The translations under genes and the position numbers were made by a program. This document shows positions 1 to 7,722 of a stretch of 64,000 nt of DNA, one piece after another. Origin of the DNA: Cellulomonas soli (GTDB lineage Bacteria; Actinomycetota; Actinomycetes; Actinomycetales; Cellulomonadaceae). Within the stretch, counting starts at the first letter, position 1. Each line of letters opens with the position of its first letter. The notes under the pieces are model-generated. The model was not told the origin of the DNA. It worked only from the letters and a program-made list of their open reading frames with translations, and did not search any database. The stretch lies in NCBI RefSeq assembly GCF_013409305.1, contig NZ_JACBZJ010000001.1:2170001-2234000 (forward strand), in the 5' to 3' direction.

Positions 1-491
1 GATCCCATCAGGTCGGACAGGGCGAGGGCGCCCTGGCGGTCGTGGTCCGCATGCGCGTCGACGCAGCGACTTCCGAACGTGCCGTCGAAGTAGCCAGCGG
101 CATCAAGCTCACCGAGGAGGGCCCCGAGCACGTCGACGAACTCGTCCCAGGTCAACTTTGCCGACTCGCGAACCGGGACCCCTGCCTTCCGATCGCGATA
201 CAAGACGGGTGGCGCATAGGTACCGATGCGGTCTGGATCGGTGAGGATCGATCCGAGCAGATCTCCGGCCGTTCCCTCGTCCCTCGCCTGTTGTAGCCAC
301 TCAGCGCCCGACTTGGCGTGAAACGCCTCCTCGAAGAGCAGGCCGGTCTTGTCCTCGTCGAAGTCCATCGCGGCTGGCTCGGAGAACCCCCAAGGGTCGG
401 GAGTCGAGACGGCAACCTGGGTACCCCTCAGTTCTATCAAGAACAACTTCCGAGGCCACACCAGCTGCAGGTCTTCGAGTCGTACGGCCAT
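1..491 (-). CDS. Hypothetical protein, cut by the window edge (N-terminal 163 residues)
   Basis: The reading frame runs without a stop from an ATG at 491 to the left edge, so only the N-terminal part is visible. An in-frame TAG lies four codons upstream of this ATG, which fixes the earliest possible start. The visible part is acidic and looks like a soluble globular protein: it begins MAVRLEDLQLVWPRK, has an acidic stretch FDEDKTGLLFEEAF, and later AKLTWDEFVDVLGALLGEL followed by a Cys/His-containing stretch CVDAHADHDRQGA. I do not recognise the family. It lies next to another unknown gene and to IS relics, in a segment that is less GC-rich than the rest of the window, so recent transfer is plausible. 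The frame is judged real because the composition is balanced and the competing frames are Arg/Pro-rich. Confidence 0.6.
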   Translation of the reverse strand, partial: MAVRLEDLQLVWPRKLFLIELRGTQVAVSTPDPWGFSEPAAMDFDEDKTGLLFEEAFHAKSGAEWLQQARDEGTAGDLLGSILTDPDRIGTYAPPVLYRDRKAGVPVRESAKLTWDEFVDVLGALLGELDAAGYFDGTFGSRCVDAHADHDRQGALALSDLMG

Positions 492-847
492 CCATGAACC
501 CTAGAACGACCGAGGGCGCCGGCGAGTAGCCGCGCTGCTGACCCCCTCGAAGCGGGGCGACCCTTTGCCCTACGTCGCCCCACCCACGGGTCTGTTCCTC
601 GATGTCCACCACCGTCCAGGCATCGACTGAGACGGAACCGTCTGGTCAGGAGGGGCACAGCCAGCTCATCCACCCGCTGGTCGCACGGGCGACTGGCTAG
701 GACATCCCCGAGCTCCGCGCATTGACCTGATGGGCGGGGAACTCGGCCAGGTTTCGGGTCATCTCTTGCAGGCACCACCAGTCGGACCGTCATCCCGCCT
801 ACCCGTCTCTCCGTCCCACTGGATCGGCGAAGAGCCACTATCGAGCG
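492..847. other. Intergenic stretch without a recognisable gene
   Basis: The 356 bases between the two unknown minus-strand genes show no convincing coding frame. The longest open frames are Arg/Pro-rich, as expected of shadow frames in GC-rich DNA. I see no strong hairpin or clear promoter. It may hold the promoter of the truncated gene to its left. Confidence 0.45.
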
Positions 848-1483
848 CTACTCGGGCCAATCCTCGGCGCGCAGGTCGGCAACGATGGACAGGCCGAAGT
901 CTGTGATGCCGTCCTGACGCGATGGCTCCGCCAGCGCGATGTACGTGCCGACGCTTGACTTTGCCGTACCTGTCCTAACGAGAGCAGCCCGGATCGCTTC
1001 GGGTGTGGCGGCGAAGACATTGCTCGCTCCCCACCTGACCGCATCCGACATGTCGGACCGTGTGACTTCCCACTCATCAGCCATTCTGGCGAGCGCGAGA
1101 AGGTGCGGCACATCAAGTTGGGAGAGAGCGTCGGCCACCAAGAGCGACTCGTCGACCCGCGCATCGTCGAGCACCGCGGCACTCACCGCCTTCACCAGGC
1201 GCCGTCGCTTAGCCTCGACGCTTGACCTCAGCGCGGCGTCGATGGCGGTGACGAATACGGCCTCGACCTCCGGCGAATCGCGCAGCCGCTTGAGAAGGCG
1301 ATCCTCTCCGGTCGCGGTGATGAGTTGGGACACGAGTTCGTCCGCGCGCGCGGCGCGACGAGCGCGCACGTCTGAGTAGACGATCTCTAGCGCGCCGCCG
1401 ACGTAGGGGATCGCGGCCAGCGTGGCCCGAACAGTCGTTTGGCTCCACGTTGGTATCTCATCCATAGCCCCATCATTCGCCAA
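848..1483 (-). CDS. Hypothetical helical protein of about 211 residues
   Basis: The frame starts with TTG at 1483, preceded by the Shine-Dalgarno-like GTGAGG at suitable spacing; an in-frame ATG six codons later (1465) is the alternative start. The N-terminus has a short hydrophobic, glycine-containing segment (ATLAAIPYVGGALEIVYSD) followed by a basic, charged helix (VRARRAARADELV). The remainder is predicted largely helical, with many Ala, Glu and Arg residues and a C-terminal section that looks like a compact domain (VGTYIALAEPSRQDGITDFG). Proteins with this N-terminal glycine-containing helix followed by a charged helix often occur in variable genomic islands, but I cannot name a family or function. 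Its neighbours are unknown genes and an IS graveyard, which fits an accessory locus. Confidence 0.6.
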   Translation of the reverse strand: MANDGAMDEIPTWSQTTVRATLAAIPYVGGALEIVYSDVRARRAARADELVSQLITATGEDRLLKRLRDSPEVEAVFVTAIDAALRSSVEAKRRRLVKAVSAAVLDDARVDESLLVADALSQLDVPHLLALARMADEWEVTRSDMSDAVRWGASNVFAATPEAIRAALVRTGTAKSSVGTYIALAEPSRQDGITDFGLSIVADLRAEDWPE

Positions 1484-1618
1484 ATGCGCCTCACGGGTAG
1501 CACGCCGGTGCCGGATGCCCAGGACCCGGGCGACCTGACCGCTCCCCGGTCGACATGAATCTGGCTGCGCGCACTGAGTTCGAGTTGTGAGGTGTGAGGG
1601 TGACCGAGTCGGGGTGAG

Positions 1619-3232
1619 CTAGGGGCGCTCCAGCGGGGCTGCCTCCCGTGGTGCCCTGTCCAATATCACCTGCATCCGCCGGTCAAGGCCCGCCCAGGTG
1701 CGCCATGCAGCAGGGTGGCCGACCATGCCAGGTCCAGGGAACCTTCGTTGGCGCCAAGTTGCCAGACCCATGCGAAGGCGCAGTGCGGCGAGTAGGACGC
1801 TGCCCAACAGGGCGCCGGCGGCACCGAAGCCTGTCACGGCCATCGCTTGGCGCAGGGCGGCTTGCCCCATGGCGCTGTCTGAGTCGGCTTTCCATACTTG
1901 GGCGGGGCTGGTGAGTTCTGCCAGGTCCCGCGCGCCCCCGGGGCCGGTCTCGTCGTCATTGAAGAACAACTGGATGCTGATGCTGCCATCAGCCTGGACC
2001 TGAGCTGGCTCACGCAGCGCGTCGAGGCGTCGGGTGAGCTCATCGCTGGTGTCAGTCGTCGTGCGAGTCACCCAGGTCGGGCTGTTGGGGTGGAGTGTGG
2101 GCGTCCGGCTGTAGGACTCCACATAGTCATCGGACCAGCGGAGCCCGTTCTGGACGACTGTGCACGCCGCTGGGACGGCCCAACCATCGACCAGGGTGTC
2201 ATCCGCAGAGCCGCGCGTGAGCGTGACCGCCCAGGGGAGGTTCAGCATGCAGCCCACTGGCGGGTAGAGGAAGGTTCGATGGCCAGCGTCGTCGAACGCG
2301 TACGGCCGATCAAGAGTGAGAGTCAGATCCTGGGCGCCGGATCCCTCTCGCTGTGTGAGCTCCCCATCGCTGAGCCACGGGATGAGGTACCGGGAACGGT
2401 CCACCACGAGGCTGCGTTCTTTACCGAACACATCGATGGTCAGCGGGCGCCTTGCGGCCTCGTCCTCCCCAGACCACTCTCCGGCCCATCGCCCGGTCGC
2501 CAGCAGCAGCCAGGGACCGTCTGTCTCCACCCGGATCCTGAGGCGATTCCGATCGAGGTCACCGCCGAAGAGCTCCTGGTCCGGTGTCACGTGGAGCTGC
2601 ACCTCCTGGTCAGGATCTGCTGTGAAGATCGCCAACCCCCCGTCCACCTCAAGGTCCTGCTCCTGAGGCACCGTGCCGCGAAAGGCCGTCCAGGACATGA
2701 GCGCAACGGCGACTGCGAGGACCGTGGTCATCACCACGACAGTGCCTTCGTGTGTGGTGTGCATACGGGTCCGGCGCCACAGTGCACGCGCGAGGTACGC
2801 CGCAGCAGTGAACACAACCAAGATCGGCACCGTGAGGTCGATGCGGTCAGCGATGCTGCCCCGCCTGACGAGGACGAGAAACAGCCCGGCCACTGCCAGC
2901 AACCCCTGATTAGTTCGCAGCGGACTTCCCGCGATGATGGAGCACCACACCCGCCAGGCGTGCCACATCGCCAGTGCCGCCAACGCCCCGCAGAAGCCTG
3001 CTGCTACGCCGGCCCAACGGACGTAACCTAGGATCTCGGGGACCTGAGTGGCGAAGAAGTAGGCCGCGAGCGCGCTGTCCAGGCCCGGGTGCTTCGCGCA
3101 CCAGATCGCCAGCGACTGCCACGACCATTGGTCGTACAGAGCGTTCTGAATCTCGAAACTGCCCGCCGGCTCTCGACGTGAGGACTTGGTCGCGAGTCGA
3201 CGGAAGGCACGCCGCGAGGTCGCCGCGGTCAC
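1619..3232 (-). CDS. Multi-pass membrane protein with a large extracytoplasmic domain
   Basis: The chosen GTG at 3232 overlaps the stop codon of the upstream 99-residue gene (GTGA overlap), giving 537 residues. Upstream of this point the frame is displaced by the coding frame of that small gene, so a longer start is unlikely. Four hydrophobic segments near residues 72-96, 108-122, 131-151 and 163-184 are followed by about 280 soluble residues and a fifth membrane segment near residues 464-486, then a basic C-terminal tail. The soluble part contains stretches such as QDLEVDGGLAIFTADPDQE and LTIDVFGKERSLVVDRS and looks beta-rich. With four helices before it, it probably faces outward if the N-terminus is inside. 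I do not recognise the family. The tight coupling suggests that both proteins form one membrane complex. Confidence 0.72.
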   Translation of the reverse strand: MTAATSRRAFRRLATKSSRREPAGSFEIQNALYDQWSWQSLAIWCAKHPGLDSALAAYFFATQVPEILGYVRWAGVAAGFCGALAALAMWHAWRVWCSIIAGSPLRTNQGLLAVAGLFLVLVRRGSIADRIDLTVPILVVFTAAAYLARALWRRTRMHTTHEGTVVVMTTVLAVAVALMSWTAFRGTVPQEQDLEVDGGLAIFTADPDQEVQLHVTPDQELFGGDLDRNRLRIRVETDGPWLLLATGRWAGEWSGEDEAARRPLTIDVFGKERSLVVDRSRYLIPWLSDGELTQREGSGAQDLTLTLDRPYAFDDAGHRTFLYPPVGCMLNLPWAVTLTRGSADDTLVDGWAVPAACTVVQNGLRWSDDYVESYSRTPTLHPNSPTWVTRTTTDTSDELTRRLDALREPAQVQADGSISIQLFFNDDETGPGGARDLAELTSPAQVWKADSDSAMGQAALRQAMAVTGFGAAGALLGSVLLAALRLRMGLATWRQRRFPGPGMVGHPAAWRTWAGLDRRMQVILDRAPREAAPLERP

Positions 3233-3528
3233 GGTGTCTGTTCGGTCTCGACGGTTGAGACTGTGCCAGCGCCGTATTCCACGCGAATTGTCGTCGCGAC
3301 TTCGCCGAGCAGCGGCAGCGTCAGCGAAAAGACGAACCAGAGGTTCAGCATGGAACCGATGATCAGCCCGGCAACGGACCACCCCAGTGCTCGGCCCGAA
3401 GGGTGCGGTGTCCGGTCCCAGCTCGACCAGCCACGACGGGGGTAGATGCGTGTGGTGGTCGACCATCGCGGTGAAGGCCGCCAGCCGTCTGGCGGCGGTG
3501 GCCAACTCGGATTGACTCGGTATTGCAT
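3229..3528 (-). CDS. Small single-pass membrane protein, translationally coupled to the next gene
   Basis: The protein has 99 residues. It starts at an ATG preceded by GAGAGG about ten bases upstream. The first 45 residues are Pro/Trp/Arg-rich (MQYRVNPSWPPPPDGWRP), a layout common in actinobacterial membrane proteins with a disordered cytoplasmic N-terminus. One hydrophobic helix follows near residues 49-70 (AGLIIGSMLNLWFVFSLTL), then a short polar tail. Its TGA overlaps the GTG of the downstream five-helix membrane protein by four bases, so the two are almost certainly co-translated. No family recognised. Two IS3 relics lie just upstream and may have displaced its original promoter. Confidence 0.68.
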   Translation of the reverse strand: MQYRVNPSWPPPPDGWRPSPRWSTTTRIYPRRGWSSWDRTPHPSGRALGWSVAGLIIGSMLNLWFVFSLTLPLLGEVATTIRVEYGAGTVSTVETEQTP

Positions 3529-3559
3529 GGACCCAACCTCTCGCTGAAAGAGCGATGCT

Positions 3560-3783
3560 GCCCGCGGACGATGGTGGCATCACAAGACCGTGCGCGCGCG
3601 TCGGCCGAACGTGACCGCGTCTGAGTGGGCCGAGCTGCACGAGGCTCGCAGGCGGATCCGCCTTCTCAATCAGGAGAACGAAGCGCTGCTTCGCGCGGCG
3701 GCGTACCTGTCGCAGGCGCAGCTGCCGGGAAAGGCTCTACCCCGCTCGTGAGTGAGCTTGATGTGAACCCCGTGGTGGTTAAC
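3560..3783 (+). pseudogene. Relic of an IS3-family transposase (end of OrfA, beginning of OrfB)
   Basis: In the frame containing 3611, the translation matches the C-terminal leucine-zipper-like end of IS3-family OrfA: ARRRIRLLNQENEALLRAAA, then YLSQAQLPGK, ending at a TGA at 3749-3751. A second frame from about 3742 begins PLVSELDVNPVVV, which resembles the start of the partner OrfB (commonly YPLVxELAxDGxPVxV) and soon loses similarity. So the start of OrfA and nearly all of OrfB are missing. This is a decayed fragment and not a functional gene. Confidence 0.65.
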
Positions 3784-3865
3784 GGGTCAGGTCGCTGGGG
3801 ACTGCCCCGGGTTCGGTTGACTCCTGGCCTGCGAGGACGTGGTCCTCGCTGGAAGGATCAGCATC

Positions 3866-4163
3866 GTGCCTGTCGCATACCCGTCGGAGTTCCGGCGTGA
3901 CGTGATCGCAGTCGCTCGCCGCGGTGAGCAGTCCCGGGCGCAGGTCGCCCGCAGTTTCGGGATCTCCGAGTCCTGCCTGGCGAGGTGGTTGGCGATCGCC
4001 GACCGCGAGGACGCCCGGGCCTCGGGCCGCCGCGAGCCACACCCGGTGCCCGGCGATCAGGACGAGGTCCGTGAGCTGCATCGGGTCAGGTAGGTCGAGC
4101 AGGAGAACGAGATCCTGCGCCGTGCGACGGCCTACTTCGCCCGGCCGAACAGAGATGAGGCTT
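3866..4163 (+). pseudogene. Second IS3-family OrfA relic with an in-frame stop
   Basis: The fragment starts at a GTG with GGAAGGA upstream. It encodes a typical OrfA N-terminus with a helix-turn-helix (YPSEFRRDVIAVARRG, then RAQVARSFGISESCLARWL). A TAG at 4091-4093 interrupts the frame, and the expected continuation resumes directly after it in the same frame (VEQENEILRRATAYFARPN). OrfB is absent; the sequence changes character near 4170. Its sequence differs from the relic just upstream, so two separate IS3-type elements have contributed to this junction. It marks the boundary between the accessory segment to the left and the ordinary chromosome to the right. Confidence 0.7.
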
Positions 4164-4243
4164 GTTTTCGGTGCTCCGCCCTCTCGATGTCACCGCCCGC
4201 AGGCGCGCACCTCATCCACGCTGTCGATGATCAGGGCGCGCCC

Positions 4244-4699
4244 TCACCCCAGGTCGATCTCCGCCAGCCGCGCCAGCGCCATCGTCGCCGCGAGCGCCGC
4301 GCCCCGGTCGGCGTCGGGCAGCTCGTCGAGGAACTGCCCGAGCACCGCGGTCCATGCCCCGTCGATCCGCCGCCGGTCGTCCTGGGCCTTGGTGGTGGGG
4401 CGCAGGAGGGTGCGGCGGCCGTCGCGGGGGTCGGGGAGGCGTTCCATGAGCCCCTTGGTGACCAGGTGCTGCACGGTGGTGCTGACGTTGGAGCTCTGCA
4501 GGCCGAGCGCGCGAGCGACGGTGGTGACGGTGGCGTCGGGGTGGTCGATGACGTGGGCGAGGACCTCGAGCTCGGAGGTGGGCAGGAGCTCGAGGCCGAG
4601 GCGGCGTTCGCCGAGGCGGCGCAGGCGGAGGACGACGGCGTGCACGGCGGCGGCGAAGTCGGCGACGTCGTCGTCGGGTCCGGGGGCGTCGGTGCGCAT
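4244..4699 (-). CDS. MarR-family transcriptional regulator
   Basis: The 151-residue protein has the usual MarR length and a winged helix-turn-helix: a helix region ending LPTSELEVLAHVIDHPD, a recognition region TVARALGLQSSNVSTTVQHL, and the wing with the family-typical DPRDGRRTLLRPT. The start is the ATG at 4699; a TAGGAT hexamer six bases upstream suggests a leaderless transcript. It is divergent from a Bcr/CflA-type efflux gene, with a 16-bp imperfect palindrome in between, which fits a repressor that controls itself and the transporter in response to a small aromatic or drug-like ligand. The ligand cannot be deduced. Confidence in the family is high. Confidence 0.9.
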   Translation of the reverse strand: MRTDAPGPDDDVADFAAAVHAVVLRLRRLGERRLGLELLPTSELEVLAHVIDHPDATVTTVARALGLQSSNVSTTVQHLVTKGLMERLPDPRDGRRTLLRPTTKAQDDRRRIDGAWTAVLGQFLDELPDADRGAALAATMALARLAEIDLG

Positions 4700-4705
4700 G
4701 GCGGG

Positions 4706-4711
4706 ATCCTA
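4706..4711 (-). promoter_or_regulatory. Predicted -10 hexamer (TAGGAT), leaderless marR
   Basis: TAGGAT on the minus strand ends six bases before the marR ATG, so transcription would start at or next to the start codon. No strong -35 box is visible. Confidence 0.5.
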
Positions 4712-4725
4712 TCCACGCGTAGATA
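4710..4725. promoter_or_regulatory. Imperfect palindrome, candidate MarR operator
   Basis: The sequence TATCCACGCGTAGATA is a 16-bp dyad with one mismatched pair. It overlaps the predicted -10 of marR and lies in the short divergent gap before the efflux gene. Its size and placement fit an autoregulatory MarR site. Confidence 0.5.
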
Positions 4726-4792
4726 GATATAAAGTAAGATCCATTCCGTCGCTCGCCCCTGCCCTCCTCACCCTCGTCCCGAAGGGACACCC

Positions 4793-6130
4793 GTGCCCAG
4801 CTCCACCGCGCCTGCAGCGCCCACAGCGCCCACCGTGCCCACAGTGCCCACAGTGCCCACCAGCGCGCCCCTGACCTCCGCGACCCCCGTCGTCGCACCC
4901 GCCGTCGTCACGCCTGTCCGCACCGGGGGCAGCGCCGCGCTCATCGGCACGCTCGCGCTGCTCACCGCGATCGCCCCGCTCGCCACCGACCTCGCACTGC
5001 CGGCGTTCCCGGCGACCGCGACCGACCTGAGCGTCTCGGCCTCCGCGGTCCAGCTGACGCTGACCGCGTTCATGATCGGGCTCGCGCTCGGCCAGCTGGT
5101 CATCGGGCCGCTGTCCGACCAGTGGGGGCGTCGCCGCCCGCTGCTCGTCGGGGCGACGGTCTGCGTGCTGGCCAGCGCGGCGTGCGCGGTCGCGCCGAGC
5201 GTCGGGCTGCTCGTCGGGGCCCGGTTCGTGCAGGGCTTCGCGGGGGCGGCCGGCGTCGTGCTCGCCCGGGCCGTCGTCACCGACGTGGCCGCGGGGGAGC
5301 GGGCCGCCAAGGTCTTCAACGGGCTCATGATCATCCAGGGCGTCATGCCCGTCGTCGCACCCCTGCTCGGCGGGGCGCTCGCCCCGCAGATCGGCTGGCG
5401 CGGCATCTACTGGGTCGTCACCGGTGTCAGCGCCCTGATGGCCGCGGCCGCCGTGCTCATCGTGCGCGAGAGCCTGCCCGTCGAGGAGCGGCACCGCGGC
5501 GGGCTCGCCGGGCTCGGGCGCGACATGGCCTCGATCGTCCGCGACCGCGCCTACCTGGGGAACACGATCGCGGTCGTCTTCTGCTTCGGCGCGATGTTCG
5601 CCTACATCTCCGCCTCGCCGTTCGTGCTGCAGACCCTGCTCGGGCTCTCGACGGGCACCTACTCGATCGTCTTCGCGGTCAACTCGATCGGCATCATGGC
5701 CGCCAGCATCGCCAGCACGAAGCTCGTCGACACCGTCGGGCCGCGCCGGCTCACCCAGGTCGGGGCGATCACCATGACCTCGGCCAGCGCCCTGCTCGTG
5801 GTCGACACCGTCCTGCTCGGCACGCCTCTGTGGCCCACGCTCGTGCTGCTGTTCGTGGCCGTCGCCTCGCTCGGGCTGGTCGCGGGGAACGCGACCATGC
5901 TCGCGCTCGCGCAGGTGCCGCACGCCGCAGGCTCCGGGTCGGCGCTGCTGGGGGCCTCCCAGTTCGCGATCGCCGCGCTCGCCGCACCGCTGGTCGGGGT
6001 CGCGGGGGAGCGCAGCGCCGTGCCGATGGCCGTCGTGATGCTCACCAGCACGCTCGTGATGCTCGGTGGCCTGACGCTGGCCCGCCGCGCCGCCGCGACC
6101 GGCCCCGTCTCGGAGGTCGGCCTACCCTGA
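4793..6130 (+). CDS. MFS multidrug efflux transporter, Bcr/CflA type
   Basis: The protein has 445 residues with about twelve hydrophobic segments. Features of the major facilitator family are visible: the first helix region (LALLTAIAPLATDLALPAFP), the motif A region GPLSDQWGRRRPLL between helices 2 and 3, and RFVQGFAGAAGVVLARAVV in helices 4-5, which is typical of the drug:proton antiporter subgroup that includes Bcr and CflA. The start is GTG at 4793 with GAAGGGA upstream. The first 45 residues are a low-complexity Pro/Thr/Val/Ala run built on a repeated CCCACAGTG unit, so an in-frame downstream start is possible, but none has a better ribosome site. It is divergent from marR and probably controlled by it. 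The substrate is unknown. Confidence 0.88.
   Translation: MPSSTAPAAPTAPTVPTVPTVPTSAPLTSATPVVAPAVVTPVRTGGSAALIGTLALLTAIAPLATDLALPAFPATATDLSVSASAVQLTLTAFMIGLALGQLVIGPLSDQWGRRRPLLVGATVCVLASAACAVAPSVGLLVGARFVQGFAGAAGVVLARAVVTDVAAGERAAKVFNGLMIIQGVMPVVAPLLGGALAPQIGWRGIYWVVTGVSALMAAAAVLIVRESLPVEERHRGGLAGLGRDMASIVRDRAYLGNTIAVVFCFGAMFAYISASPFVLQTLLGLSTGTYSIVFAVNSIGIMAASIASTKLVDTVGPRRLTQVGAITMTSASALLVVDTVLLGTPLWPTLVLLFVAVASLGLVAGNATMLALAQVPHAAGSGSALLGASQFAIAALAAPLVGVAGERSAVPMAVVMLTSTLVMLGGLTLARRAAATGPVSEVGLP
6123..6128 (+). promoter_or_regulatory. Predicted -10 hexamer (TACCCT) of the thioesterase gene
   Basis: TACCCT lies seven bases before the GTG at 6136 and overlaps the end of the transporter gene. 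It would give a leaderless thioesterase transcript in addition to read-through from the transporter. Confidence 0.4.
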
Positions 6131-6135
6131 CCAGG

Positions 6136-6585
6136 GTGAGCACCTCCGATCCCCGCCGCGGGCGGGTCGTCATGCCGGTCCGCTGGTCCGACGTCGACCT
6201 GTTCGGTCACGTGAACAACGCCGCGTTCCTGCGGTACCTCGACGACGCCCGGTTCACGCTCTTCCCCCGCATGGGGGTCGACGAGGACGGGGCGATGACG
6301 GCCTCGCTGCTCGTCGTCGTCAAGCACGAGATCGACTACGTGACGCCACTGACGTTCCGGCCCGTGCCGTTCGCCGTCGAGGTGTGGGTGCCGCGCACGG
6401 GCCGCTCGTCGGTGGACTTCGCCTACGAGATCCTGGACGAGGGCGGCACGACGACCTACCTGCGCGCCCGGTCCCGGATGGTCCAGCTCGACCGCGCGAC
6501 GCACGCCCCGCGGCACTTCACCGAGGACGAGCGCGCAGCCTTCGAGCGGTTCACCGGCCCGGAGCCCGAGCTGCACGGGTGGTGA
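6136..6585 (+). CDS. Acyl-CoA thioesterase, hot-dog fold (4-hydroxybenzoyl-CoA thioesterase type)
   Basis: The 149-residue protein matches the hot-dog thioesterase family. The N-terminal active-site motif is MPVRWSDVDLFGHVNNAAFL, with the Asp and the HVNN stretch that mark the 4-hydroxybenzoyl-CoA/YbgC group; next come the first long helix (FLRYLDDARF) and beta strands such as VEVWVPRTGRSSVDFAYEIL. The likely reaction is hydrolysis of an acyl-CoA to free acid and CoA in the cytoplasm. The GTG start lies five bases after the transporter stop. The natural substrate is not evident. Confidence 0.85.
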   Translation: MSTSDPRRGRVVMPVRWSDVDLFGHVNNAAFLRYLDDARFTLFPRMGVDEDGAMTASLLVVVKHEIDYVTPLTFRPVPFAVEVWVPRTGRSSVDFAYEILDEGGTTTYLRARSRMVQLDRATHAPRHFTEDERAAFERFTGPEPELHGW

Positions 6586-6649
6586 CCTGCGCCCCGGCGG
6601 TCGCACAGCGTTCACTCACCGATCCCACGACGGCCGCACAGCGGACCGA

Positions 6650-6655
6650 TAGGGT
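6650..6655 (+). promoter_or_regulatory. Predicted -10 hexamer (TAGGGT) of the first lipoprotein gene
   Basis: TAGGGT sits in a block (roughly 6638-6667) that recurs upstream of the second lipoprotein gene (7609-7640), including the shared stretch GATAGGGTCGTCGCGCCGC. Conservation of this block between the two paralogues supports a promoter role. A six-base-pair hairpin (GGGCGC/GCGCCC, 6692-6709) lies in the leader. Confidence 0.5.
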
Positions 6656-6745
6656 CGTCGCGCCGCGCACGGGACCCACCCGGACCTGCACGGGCGCTGG
6701 CAGGCGCCCCGCGCGGCTCCGGAACCGACGAGGGAGACCTGACAC

Positions 6746-7537
6746 ATGCGCGCACGACGGGCGATCACCGCACTGACCATCCCGGTGGTGGCCCTCCTGG
6801 GGCTCAGCGCCTGCCAGTCGGACGACGCGGCCGCGCCCGCGTCCTCCGCCTCGGAAGGTGCGACCGCGGCCGCGACCGAGGACTCCGGGTCGGCGGTGCT
6901 GTCCGCCGAGGACTTCGTGGCCCGCACGACCGCCGCGATCACCGCCGCCGGCTCGGTGCAGATGGCCGTCACCACCACGGACGCCACCCAGTCGATGCAG
7001 GTCAACGCCGACCTCGTCTTCGGCGGTGACGCCCAGAAGCTGCGGATGACCATGGACGTCGAGGGCGTCGCCACCGAGATCCGCATCGTCGACGGCATCC
7101 AGTACGTCAGCCTGGGCGAGATGACCGGCGGCAAGTTCGTCGCCGTCGACCCGGCCTCCGGCACCGACCCGTTCGGCGGCGCCTTCGACGCGCTCATCGG
7201 CGAGATGGACCCGACCGGCGGCATCGCCGACCTCGAGGGCGCGATCCGTTCCATCGCACCCGAGGGCGACCCGGTCGAGCTCGACGGCGTGCAGGCCCAG
7301 CCCTACCGGCTCGAGCTGGACACCGCCGCGCTGCAGGCCGCGATGGCTGCCGACGGCTCGACCGCGGAGACGATGCCCGCGGAGATGTCCGTCGTCTACT
7401 GGATCGGCGTCGACGACGACCTGATCCGCAAGATGTCCATCGACCAGGACGGCTCCGTCGTCGAGATGCTCTACTCCGGATGGGGCTCGGACCTGACGGT
7501 CGTCGCGCCGACGGCCGAGGAGATCACCACCCTGTAG
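6746..7537 (+). CDS. Secreted lipoprotein, copy 1 of a tandem pair
   Basis: The 263-residue protein starts MRARRAITALTIPVVALLGL and has a lipobox LSAC, so the mature form is lipid-anchored at Cys22 on the outer face of the membrane. A Ser/Ala/Thr-rich linker follows. The mature domain is beta-rich, with repeated patterns such as IRIVDGIQYVSLGEMTGGKF, resembling the LppX/LprG or DUF6612-like lipoproteins that carry a hydrophobic ligand. This is a resemblance in pattern only. GAGGGAGA lies before the ATG. The next gene downstream is a clear paralogue with the same signal peptide and the same C-terminal GWGSD motif, so the pair arose by tandem duplication. The function is unknown. Confidence 0.8.
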   Translation: MRARRAITALTIPVVALLGLSACQSDDAAAPASSASEGATAAATEDSGSAVLSAEDFVARTTAAITAAGSVQMAVTTTDATQSMQVNADLVFGGDAQKLRMTMDVEGVATEIRIVDGIQYVSLGEMTGGKFVAVDPASGTDPFGGAFDALIGEMDPTGGIADLEGAIRSIAPEGDPVELDGVQAQPYRLELDTAALQAAMAADGSTAETMPAEMSVVYWIGVDDDLIRKMSIDQDGSVVEMLYSGWGSDLTVVAPTAEEITTL

Positions 7538-7621
7538 CGGAACGGGTGGTGGCGGTCCGGACCGTCCGGGTGGCGTACAGCGGACGCACCGAAAGCCCCT
7601 CGCCACGGCACAGCGGGTCGA

Positions 7622-7627
7622 TAGGGT
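7622..7627 (+). promoter_or_regulatory. Predicted -10 hexamer (TAGGGT) of the second lipoprotein gene
   Basis: This is the second copy of the promoter-like block found before the first lipoprotein. Here it is followed by a perfect 17-bp dyad GTGGTCCTCAGGACCAC at 7643-7659, which the first copy lacks and which could be an operator in the leader. Confidence 0.45.
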
Positions 7628-7642
7628 CGTCGCGCCGCACCC

Positions 7643-7659
7643 GTGGTCCTCAGGACCAC
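7643..7659. promoter_or_regulatory. Perfect 17-bp dyad in the leader of lipoprotein copy 2
   Basis: GTGGTCCT-C-AGGACCAC is a perfect inverted repeat with a single central base. It lies about 16 bases after the predicted -10 hexamer and 64 bases before the ATG. With no loop it is more likely a protein-binding site than an RNA hairpin. Confidence 0.4.
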
Positions 7660-7722
7660 GTCGGAGCCCGACTCCCGCGGCGGGGCGGGCCGGTACGGCG
7701 CCGACGAAGGGGGACCCACGCC

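Noticed and set aside
437..838. A 133-codon minus-strand frame between the first two genes
   Set aside because: Its composition is Arg/Gly/Pro-rich and it overlaps the start of the truncated gene; no ribosome site or domain supports it.
7561..7600. CGGTCCGGACCG palindrome after the first lipoprotein gene
   Set aside because: It could be a weak terminator or operator, but 12-bp GC-only palindromes are frequent in such DNA and nothing else supports a role.
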